Source of the DNA: Pseudolabrys sp.
GTDB lineage: Bacteria > Pseudomonadota > Alphaproteobacteria > Rhizobiales > Xanthobacteraceae
DNA length: 64,000 nt
Direction: 5' to 3'
NCBI GenBank assembly: GCA_029980465.1
Contig: JARYIJ010000001.1
Coordinates: 682,001 to 746,000 of the forward strand
In this document: positions 57,693 to 64,000 of the stretch, in pieces
Numbering within the stretch: position 1 is the stretch's first letter
Layout of the letters: each line of letters starts with the position of its first letter
Translations under genes and position numbers: made by a program
The notes under the pieces: generated by a model
The model's input: only the letters and a program-made list of their open reading frames with translations
Told to the model about the DNA's origin: nothing
Database searches by the model: none

Positions 57693-58426
57693 GCGCGCCG
57701 CTGCTTCAGGTGTCGCAACTAGGCAAGCGCTTCGGCGGCTTCGTCGCGCTCGATGGCGTCGACCTCCAGGTCGCGCCGGGCGAGCGTGTCGGCCTGATCG
57801 GCCCGAACGGCTCCGGCAAGAGCACCCTGGTCAATTGCATCTGCGGCACGCTGCACAACGAGACCGGCAGCGTCACTTTCGCCGGCGAGACGGTGGACGG
57901 CATGGTCGCGCACGAGCGCACGCGCCGCGGCCTGGCGCGAAGCTTTCAACTGCCGCGGCCGTTCACCAGCATGACCGTCGCGGACAATATCCGCGTGCCG
58001 CTGCTCTACACGGTCGCGTTCCGCGTCGGCCATCACGTCACCGAGGCGGAGGCCGACGAGCGCTGCATGGAGTTGCTCAAGCTCGTCGCCCTTGACGGCA
58101 AGGCTGCGAAGAATCCGCGCGACCTGACCCAGGTCGAGATGCGCAAGCTCGAGCTGGCGCGCGCGATGGCCGCGGATCCCAAGCTCCTGATCGCGGACGA
58201 GTCGATGGCCGGCCTGTCCCATTCCGAAGTCGAGGACATCGTCGCGCTGCTGATCCGGCTCAATGAGAGCGGCATCACGATCATCATGATCGAACATCTC
58301 ATGCGCGCGGTGATGGCGTTCTCGCAGCGTCTTGTCGTTCTGGTTTCAGGCAAGAAGATCGCCGACGGCAAGCCCGACGACGTGATCAAGGAACGCGAGG
58401 TCATTGGAGCCTATCTTGGCCAATAG
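57689..58426 (+). CDS. Liv-type ABC ATPase (LivG family) with atypical signature motif
   Basis: 245 residues from ATG 57689. Walker A is GPNGSGKSTL (about 37-46), Walker B is LLIADESMAGL, and the switch His is in MIEHLM. The ABC signature, normally LPYGEQRRLE-like in LivG, reads LTQVEMRKLE, without the usual Gly. The same wording occurs, as I recall, in a subgroup of alphaproteobacterial LivG proteins, so it may be a functional variant that relies on the LivF partner. A long reading frame running upstream inside livM is not coding. Confidence 0.93.
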   Translation: MSAPLLQVSQLGKRFGGFVALDGVDLQVAPGERVGLIGPNGSGKSTLVNCICGTLHNETGSVTFAGETVDGMVAHERTRRGLARSFQLPRPFTSMTVADNIRVPLLYTVAFRVGHHVTEAEADERCMELLKLVALDGKAAKNPRDLTQVEMRKLELARAMAADPKLLIADESMAGLSHSEVEDIVALLIRLNESGITIIMIEHLMRAVMAFSQRLVVLVSGKKIADGKPDDVIKEREVIGAYLGQ

Positions 58427-59156
58427 CGGCAACAGCATCATCGTCGACGGCATCGACGCCGCCTATGGAGCCGTGCGCGTGCTCGAGGACGTGTCGCTGC
58501 GCGCCGGCGACGGCGAAACCGTCGTGCTGCTCGGCACCAACGGCAACGGCAAGAGCACGCTCATGAAGTGCATCATGGGCATGGTGCGGCCGAGCAAGGG
58601 CACGATCACCGCGCGGACCGATGGCCAGGAGCACGACCTGGTCGGTCTCACCACCGAGCAAATCGTCGACCTTGGCATCGCGCTGGTGCCGGAAGGCCGC
58701 CGGCTTTTCCCGCGCCAGACGGTCGAGGAAAACATGCTGCTGGGCGCCAGCCGGCGCAAGGCGCGCGCGCAGATCAAGGAGAACACCGAGTTCTGCTTCG
58801 AGGTGTTTCCGCGCCTCGCCGAGCGCAAGAACCAGCTCGCCGGCTCGATGAGCGGCGGCGAGCAGCAGATGCTGGCGCTGGCCCGCGCCCTGATGCTGAG
58901 CCCCCGTATCCTGCTGATCGACGAGCCGTCGGTCGGGCTGTCGCCGCTGCTGGTGAGCCGCACCATCGACGCCATCAAGCAGCTCAAGGACCACTACCAG
59001 CTCACGGTGCTGATGGCCGAGCAGAACTTCACCCAGGCCATCCGCATCGCCGATCGCGGCTATGTCATCGTTCACGGCAAGATCGCGTTCGAAGGCGGCT
59101 CGGCCGACGAGCTCAACAACAATCAGCTCATCCGCGAATTCTATCTCGGCCTCTAG
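58416..59156 (+). CDS. Liv-type ABC ATPase (LivF family)
   Basis: 246 residues from TTG 58416, chosen because TTGGAG lies six bases upstream; TTG 58404 is an alternative and no ATG fits. Walker A is GTNGNGKSTL, the canonical signature is MSGGEQQMLALARAL, and Walker B is ILLIDEPSVGLSP. The start overlaps the end of the LivG-type gene by 11 bases. It completes the importer core and should supply the canonical signature half-site opposite the atypical LivG. Confidence 0.94.
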   Translation: MANSGNSIIVDGIDAAYGAVRVLEDVSLRAGDGETVVLLGTNGNGKSTLMKCIMGMVRPSKGTITARTDGQEHDLVGLTTEQIVDLGIALVPEGRRLFPRQTVEENMLLGASRRKARAQIKENTEFCFEVFPRLAERKNQLAGSMSGGEQQMLALARALMLSPRILLIDEPSVGLSPLLVSRTIDAIKQLKDHYQLTVLMAEQNFTQAIRIADRGYVIVHGKIAFEGGSADELNNNQLIREFYLGL

Positions 59157-59197
59157 CGCCGCCCGCGTTCGCGCCTGCAACGCAGATGCCCGCAACG

Positions 59198-59230
59198 AAA
59201 AAAAAGCGCCGCGGTCACCCGCGGCGCCTT
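59198..59230 (-). terminator. Terminator between the convergent ABC operon and binding protein
   Basis: GCGCCGCGG and CCGCGGCGC form a 9-bp stem. On the minus strand it is followed by eight T residues, a strong intrinsic terminator for the binding-protein gene. On the plus strand CTTCATTTT follows, so it may also end the importer transcript. Confidence 0.9.
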
Positions 59231-59253
59231 CATTTTCGCTACGGCGGTCCCGC

Positions 59254-60537
59254 TTACTGGTGCGCCTTCTCGTAGGGATAGATTACCTTGCCGGTCGCCA
59301 GATTGCTGGGCGTCAGCACGGTCTGGTAGCTCATGCCGCGCCAGGTCTCGAGGTTCGCGTCCGGCTTGATGTCGTGATACTGCACCTGCAGCATCCGGCC
59401 GTCGGCCCACTCGCCCTTGGCGCCGAACTTGATCGGCCCCATGACGGTCTCGAACGTGTGCGACTTCAGGTAGGCAGCGATTTTGTTGTCATCGATGCTC
59501 TTGGAGCCCTTGATCGCATCGCCGAGAACCTGGAACTGGGCATAGCCCCAGCCGCCGAGATAATAGCCGAGCGGATCGACACCGGCCGTCTTGGCGCGCG
59601 CCTGGTATTCCTTGAAGAAGGCCTCGGTGCCCGGATACATCTCCTTCTTGTCCGGCACCCAGGTCTCGTAGTTCACGATGCCGTTGAGCTTGGTCTTGAG
59701 CTTGTCCTTGAAGACGAGCGCCTGCAGACCGACCATCGCGCCGCCAAACATCTTCGGCTTGAGGCCGATCTCGTTTGCCGCCTCGACGATGCCGACCGAG
59801 TCCGCCGGATAGGCGCAAACGACGACGAGGTCGGCATTGGCCGCCTTGAGCGCCTGCACGATCGGCGTGAAGTCGGAGGTCTTCGGGGGCGGCGGGTAGC
59901 TCTTGTCATAGACGATCTTGAAGCCGCCCTTCTTGGCGTTCTCGCGCGCGCCGTCGCAGGCGTTCTGCGAGAACTCGGCATCGGCATAGGCGAGCGCGAC
60001 CGTGGTCGGCTTCGGCTTCTGCGCTTCCGCGACCTGGAAGAAGCCTTCGGTGAACGACGTCTTGGTGTTCGGTCCGGTCGGCAGGATCGAGAAGTATTTC
60101 GGGTATTTGAACTTGGAGTTCACGTCGAGCGCGAACAGGCTGATGTAGGTCTTGCCCTTGCGGATGACGACCGGCATCGCCGGCGCGTTCTGGTTGGTGG
60201 CGTAGCCGCCGACCACGAGGTCGACATGATCGACGTCCAGAAGCTTGGTGTAGATGCCCGGCACGGTGTCCGGCTTGCTCTGGTCGTCATAGTACTTGAG
60301 CTCGACTTGGCGGCCGAGCAGACCGCCCGCTTTGTTGACCTGATCACGCCAGATCTCGGCGCCGACGAGCGCCTGCTTGCCGTTCGGCGACAGGAAGCCG
60401 GTCAGCGACTGGCCAAAGCCGATCACGATCGGCTTCTTGTCCTGCGCCGATGCCGGAGCGATCACCGCGCCCGCCGCCATGGCAACCGCCGCGGCTGCGA
60501 CCGGCGTGAGCGCCTTCAATCGAAGTTTATTGAGCAT
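59254..60537 (-). CDS. Liv-type periplasmic substrate-binding protein
   Basis: 427 residues with a signal peptide (about 1-31, cleavage after ASA). The mature protein has the type I periplasmic fold: PIVIGFGQSLTGFLSPNGKQ at the start, and DLVVGGYATNQNAPAMPVVI and LGYYLGGWGYAQFQVLGDAI further on. It presumably serves the permease/ATPase set that converges on it from the other strand. GGGAGGACCAAGG precedes the ATG. The ligand is not predictable from sequence. Confidence 0.93.
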   Translation of the reverse strand: MLNKLRLKALTPVAAAAVAMAAGAVIAPASAQDKKPIVIGFGQSLTGFLSPNGKQALVGAEIWRDQVNKAGGLLGRQVELKYYDDQSKPDTVPGIYTKLLDVDHVDLVVGGYATNQNAPAMPVVIRKGKTYISLFALDVNSKFKYPKYFSILPTGPNTKTSFTEGFFQVAEAQKPKPTTVALAYADAEFSQNACDGARENAKKGGFKIVYDKSYPPPPKTSDFTPIVQALKAANADLVVVCAYPADSVGIVEAANEIGLKPKMFGGAMVGLQALVFKDKLKTKLNGIVNYETWVPDKKEMYPGTEAFFKEYQARAKTAGVDPLGYYLGGWGYAQFQVLGDAIKGSKSIDDNKIAAYLKSHTFETVMGPIKFGAKGEWADGRMLQVQYHDIKPDANLETWRGMSYQTVLTPSNLATGKVIYPYEKAHQ

Positions 60538-60625
60538 CCTTGGTCCTCCCGATTTGAAATGTTTTGCAGCATCTTATCCGCATCCGCTTGAAATACGCTA
60601 GTGGGGTCAGCCACATCCTGCCCAC

Positions 60626-60937
60626 TCACGACCCACTCGAGCCGGGCGGAACGCCCTCCACCATGATGGTCTCGACCTCGCCGGCTCCGTGGCGCCGGAA
60701 TGCCGCCGCACGTTCATATTCAGGCGACGTGAAGCAGGCCACGCCCTGCTCCAGCGTCGGAAATTCGATCACCACGAAGCGATGGAATTTGTCTGGACCT
60801 TCCATGATCTGAAAACGGCCGCCGCGCGCCAGCACTCTGCCGCCGAACTTGGCGAGAATGCCGGGCACGAGATCAGTGTATTTCTTGTATTCGGTGGGAT
60901 CGTTGATCCTGGATCGCGCGACCCAATAAGCGGGCAT
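60626..60937 (-). CDS. DUF1330 family protein
   Basis: 103 residues from ATG 60937, seven bases after GGAG; ATG 60943 is too close to that site. The ferredoxin-like dimeric alpha-beta barrel fold is suggested by AYWVARSRINDPTEYKKYTD, GRVLARGGRFQIMEGPDKFH and CFTSPEYERAAAFRRHGAGE, the DUF1330 pattern. These are small cytoplasmic proteins of unknown role, often beside catabolic genes. It is divergent from a cyclase-family gene. Confidence 0.88.
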   Translation of the reverse strand: MPAYWVARSRINDPTEYKKYTDLVPGILAKFGGRVLARGGRFQIMEGPDKFHRFVVIEFPTLEQGVACFTSPEYERAAAFRRHGAGEVETIMVEGVPPGSSGS

Positions 60938-61033
60938 TGCCATTCTCCGGTTTTGTCTGCACGGTTGTGATGAGGCGAGCCGACAGTCTCGCCCACCATC
61001 CGCATCAAACGGACCAATCGCCGGGAGGAGTCC

Positions 61034-61810
61034 TTGTCGCGACGCATCATCGACATTTCCGTGCCGCTCGAAAATGACGTTGCTGCCGATCCTCCCGGAT
61101 ACGGGCCGAAGATCGACTATCTCAACCACGAAGACACCGCGTCTGACATCCTCAAATTCTTCCCGGGACTGAAGAAAGAGGATTTACCGGACGGCGAAGG
61201 CTGGGGTTTTGAGTGGGTGAAATTATCGACGCACTGCACCACGCATCTCGACGCGCCATATCATTTTGCGTCGACGATGGACCACGGCAAACGCGCGGCC
61301 ACGATCGACGAGATTCCGCTCGACTGGTGTTTCCAGCCCGGTGTGAAGCTCGACTTCCGTCGCTTCCCGGACGGCTACGTCGCGACGGCGGCCGACGTCG
61401 AAGCCGAGCTCAAGCGCATCGGCCACACGCTGTCTCCGCTCGAAATCGTCGTGGTCAATACCGCCGCTGGCGCCGCTTACGGCCAGCCCGATTATGTCTC
61501 GCGTGGCTGCGGCATGGGACGCGAGGCGACGCTCTATTTGCTGGAGCGCGGGGTGCGGGTGACCGGGACCGACGGCTGGAGCTGGGATGCGCCGTTCATC
61601 CACACGATGAAGCGCTACGCGGAAACCAGAAATCCTGATCTGATCTGGGAAGGCCACCGCGCCGGCCGGGAGATCGGCTACTGCCATATCGAGAAGCTGC
61701 ACAATCTCGAGGAACTCCCCGCGGCCGGATTCACGGTGAGCTGCTTTCCGGTCAAGGTTCGCCGCGGCTCCGCGGGCTGGACACGGGCCGTCGCGATCTT
61801 TGACGCCTGA
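61034..61810 (+). CDS. Cyclase-family metal-dependent hydrolase
   Basis: 258 residues from TTG 61034, directly after a strong GGGAGGAG site. The full signature HxTxHxDxPxH is seen as [14 protein letters not shown] (about 67-80), giving the divalent-metal ligands. It begins [20 protein letters not shown], typical of the arylformamidase/cyclase fold. It may hydrolyse a formamide, lactone or cyclic imide. It is much shorter than, and only distantly related to, the cyclase-family protein at 43485. It converges with the TRAP transporter gene. Confidence 0.93.
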   Translation: MSRRIIDISVPLENDVAADPPGYGPKIDYLNHEDTASDILKFFPGLKKEDLPDGEGWGFEWVKLSTHCTTHLDAPYHFASTMDHGKRAATIDEIPLDWCFQPGVKLDFRRFPDGYVATAADVEAELKRIGHTLSPLEIVVVNTAAGAAYGQPDYVSRGCGMGREATLYLLERGVRVTGTDGWSWDAPFIHTMKRYAETRNPDLIWEGHRAGREIGYCHIEKLHNLEELPAAGFTVSCFPVKVRRGSAGWTRAVAIFDA

Positions 61811-61817
61811 CCGCGCC

Positions 61818-63854
61818 TCACATCCCCAACGCGGTCGGCAGCCACAGCGACAGCGCCGGCCAGTACGTCACGATGACGAGGAAGACGAGCATGGTCAGAA
61901 GCCAGGGCCAGACCGCGACCGTCAGCTCGGTAATGCCCATCCTGGCGATGCCCGAGGCGACATAGAGGTTGAGGCCGACCGGCGGGTGGCACAGCCCGAC
62001 CTCCATGTTCACGGTGATCAGGATGCCGAAGTGGATCGGGTCGATGCCGAGCTGCTGCGCGACCGGATAGAGGATCGGCGCCATGATCAGGATGATCGAG
62101 GACGGCTCCATCACGTTGCCCGCCGCAAGCAGCAGGACGTTGACGAAGAGCAGGAACGCTACCCAGCCGAAACCTTGGTGGATCATCCACTCCGCCAGCG
62201 CATGCGGAATGTTTTCGAACGTCATCAGGAACGAGAACAGCACCGCGTTGGTGATGATGTAGAGCAGCATCGCCGAGAGGTTGGCCGACGCCAGCAGGAC
62301 CTTCGGCACCTCGAGCAGCTTGAGGTCCTTGTAGACGAACACCGCGATGACGAAAGCATAAACGGCGCTCATCGCGGCCGCCTCCGTCGGCGTGAACAGG
62401 CCGGAATAAATGCCGCCGATGACGATGACGATCAGCAGCAGGCCCCAGACGGAATCGCGGAACGCCTTCATGCGCTCCGCGAACGAGGCTTTCGGCATGC
62501 GCGGGTAATCGTTCTTCCACGCCCGATAGAATGTGGTCGCGCCCAGCATCGAGGCCAGAACGAGGCCGGGAATGATGCCGGCGATGAACAGCTTGCCGAC
62601 CGAGTTGTTGGTCGACACGGCGTAGAGCACCATCGGGATCGACGGCGGGATCAGGATGCCGAGCGAGCCCGAGGTCGTGACGACGCCGGCGCCGAACCGC
62701 TTCGGAAAGCCTTGCGCCACCATCGCCGGCAGCACCACCGAGCCGATCGCGACGACGGTCGCCGGCGACGATCCGGAGATCGCGGCAAACAGCGCGCAGG
62801 CGATGACCGAGGCCAGCGCCAGCCCGCCATACCAATGCCCGACCATCGCCGATGCAAATTTGATCATGCGGCGCGCGACTCCGCCGTGGGTCAGGAAATT
62901 GCCGGCGAGGATGAAGAACGGGATCGCCATGATCTCGAAATTCTCGATGCCGGTGAACAGCTTCAGCGCCACCGATTCCGTGCGCACGTCGGTCAACGTG
63001 AACATGAAGGTGAGCACGGTGAGGCCGAGCGCGATCGAGACAGGCATGCCGGTCAGCATCAGCGAGATCAACAGGCCGAATACGATCAGCACGCGCCCCG
63101 CCTGCGGCAGCACGACGAGATGGGCCGAATGCGCCAGGCAGACGGCGGCAATCAGGATGGGAGCCAGAATGAGGATAAGGCCGAGCGGCGTGATGCTCTG
63201 ACGGGATGCCGGCCGCGGCGACACGCCGGCGGGATGCAGATCGGCGGCGCTTTCGACACCGTCGACGTGGGCCGCGTCGTGATGCGGCAACTGGCCGGTC
63301 CAGAAGAACCACCAGGCGACCTGCAGGAAGCGGTAGCACATCAGGCCGGAGCCGAGCGGCAGGGTCAGGTAGACGATCCACATCGGCGCTTCGAGATCGT
63401 TCGACTGCTGGCCGGTGGCATACATTTGCAGCACGAACGACAGGCCGAAGGTGGCGACGATGCCGGTGAACAGCGCTCCGCACAGCAGCGCGAACACGAT
63501 CACGCGCTTGCGCGCGTTCTCGGGCAGGACATTGACCAGCACGTCGACGCCGACATGGATGCCGGTGCGCACGCCGTAAGCGGCGCCGAACTTCGCCATC
63601 CAGATGAACATGTAGATGCAAAGCTCCTGGGCCCATGACACGTCCCAGGACGCCAGCCAGCGATAAATCGCCATGAAGAACGGCGAAACGGCGCCGAAGC
63701 CGTGCGCGCTGGCCCAGCGCGAGATGTCGACCGACACCCCCGCGCCGTAGCGGTGGATCACGGCAATGAAGATTACCCCCGTCGCCGCAGCGATCAGGGT
63801 TGCGATCAACCACTCTTCAAGATGGTCGATCGCCCGATTGACGATTTTCAGCAC
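61818..63854 (-). CDS. TRAP transporter fused small and large membrane subunits (DctQ-DctM)
   Basis: 678 residues from GTG 63854. The first about 200 residues are the DctQ-like four-helix subunit (EEWLIATLIAAATGVIFIAV; SWAQELCIYMFIWMAKFGAA). A hydrophilic His/Pro linker leads to the DctM-like domain (about 225-678) with many helices and the family motifs GSSPATVVAIGSVVLPAM and TSGSLGILIPPSIPMVLYAV. It imports an organic acid by sodium gradient with a periplasmic DctP protein, which is not in the window. Just upstream ends a second, very similar large subunit. Confidence 0.95.
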   Translation of the reverse strand: MLKIVNRAIDHLEEWLIATLIAAATGVIFIAVIHRYGAGVSVDISRWASAHGFGAVSPFFMAIYRWLASWDVSWAQELCIYMFIWMAKFGAAYGVRTGIHVGVDVLVNVLPENARKRVIVFALLCGALFTGIVATFGLSFVLQMYATGQQSNDLEAPMWIVYLTLPLGSGLMCYRFLQVAWWFFWTGQLPHHDAAHVDGVESAADLHPAGVSPRPASRQSITPLGLILILAPILIAAVCLAHSAHLVVLPQAGRVLIVFGLLISLMLTGMPVSIALGLTVLTFMFTLTDVRTESVALKLFTGIENFEIMAIPFFILAGNFLTHGGVARRMIKFASAMVGHWYGGLALASVIACALFAAISGSSPATVVAIGSVVLPAMVAQGFPKRFGAGVVTTSGSLGILIPPSIPMVLYAVSTNNSVGKLFIAGIIPGLVLASMLGATTFYRAWKNDYPRMPKASFAERMKAFRDSVWGLLLIVIVIGGIYSGLFTPTEAAAMSAVYAFVIAVFVYKDLKLLEVPKVLLASANLSAMLLYIITNAVLFSFLMTFENIPHALAEWMIHQGFGWVAFLLFVNVLLLAAGNVMEPSSIILIMAPILYPVAQQLGIDPIHFGILITVNMEVGLCHPPVGLNLYVASGIARMGITELTVAVWPWLLTMLVFLVIVTYWPALSLWLPTALGM

Positions 63855-63878
63855 GCCCGCCCCCTAGCGGCCGGTGCC

Positions 63879-64000
63879 TCAGTGCATTCCAAGAAGACGT
63901 GGCAGGAACAGCGTCAACTCCGGCCAGTATGTCACGACACCGAGGAACACCAACATTGTCACGAGCCACGGCCACACCGCGACTGCGAGATCAGTAATAC
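63879..64000 (-). CDS. C-terminus of a second TRAP large subunit (DctM), cut by the right edge
   Basis: The last 39 codons read in frame on the minus strand and end ITDLAVAVWPWL, then VTMLVFLGVVTYWPELTLFL and PRLLGMH, before TGA at 63881-63879. This aligns closely with the C-terminus of the neighbouring fused protein (ITELTVAVWPWLLTMLVFL, then VIVTYWPALSLWLPTALGM). It is therefore probably a tandem TRAP transporter whose body lies outside the window. The gap to the downstream GTG start is 24 bases. Confidence 0.88.
   Translation of the reverse strand, partial: ITDLAVAVWPWLVTMLVFLGVVTYWPELTLFLPRLLGMH

Noticed and set aside
61800..63638. Plus-strand open frame of 612 codons rich in Asp/Arg/Gln
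   Set aside because: It is antisense to the TRAP transporter, and its composition mirrors the hydrophobic codons of the real gene.

Overview
The window looks like chromosome from a GC-rich alphaproteobacterium of the order Hyphomicrobiales, probably near the Bradyrhizobium/Rhodopseudomonas/Xanthobacteraceae group. The signs are an rluD-rpoH neighbourhood, a purA/serA/serC block, a DUF2336 protein, a proline-rich porin-like outer membrane protein, an imuA-imuB-dnaE2 cassette behind a GAAC-N7-GAAC LexA operator, many Liv-type and TRAP transporters, and several families of dispersed intergenic palindromes. No gap between genes exceeds about 300 bases.

Bases 1-11.4 kb are an accessory catabolic block, almost all on the minus strand. 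A ring-opening amidohydrolase (cyanuric acid hydrolase/barbiturase family) is followed by an amino-acid-type ABC permease, a TRZ/ATZ-type amidohydrolase, a binding protein, an ATPase, a cytosine-deaminase/AtzC-type amidohydrolase, a second binding protein, an LVIVD beta-propeller protein and malonyl-CoA decarboxylase. A LysR regulator diverges from an amidase that is cut by the left edge. The most economical reading is import, deamination and ring opening of a pyrimidine or s-triazine, with the amidase and malonyl-CoA decarboxylase as possible lower-pathway steps. This is the most interesting system in the window. A complete-looking IS5-type insertion sequence and a tRNA-Glu(CUC) mark its right border.

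12.8-36.9 kb is mostly core genome: a HerA-like DUF853 ATPase, rluD, rpoH, a DUF2336 protein, an HtrA-like protease without a signal peptide, purA, serA, serC, an outer membrane beta-barrel, glmM, a coupled lldD-thioesterase-class A beta-lactamase operon, and the SOS mutagenesis cassette imuA-imuB-dnaE2.

37.0-64 kb is a second accessory region rich in catabolic genes: two 2-hydroxyacid dehydrogenases, an SDR lacking the usual YxxxK, a three-subunit molybdenum hydroxylase of unknown substrate, an isochorismatase-fold protein without its cysteine, two cyclase-family metal hydrolases, an LLM flavin oxidoreductase, a methyltransferase, a glutathione S-transferase, two 3-hydroxyisobutyrate-dehydrogenase-type enzymes, a CocE/NonD hydrolase, an ACMSD-type amidohydrolase, a 2,6-dihydroxypyridine-hydroxylase-like flavoprotein, a cupin, a full Liv-type ABC importer, and a fused TRAP transporter followed by the tail of a second, very similar one. 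The gene mix suggests uptake and degradation of carboxylated aromatic or N-heterocyclic compounds, but no single pathway can be read off with certainty.
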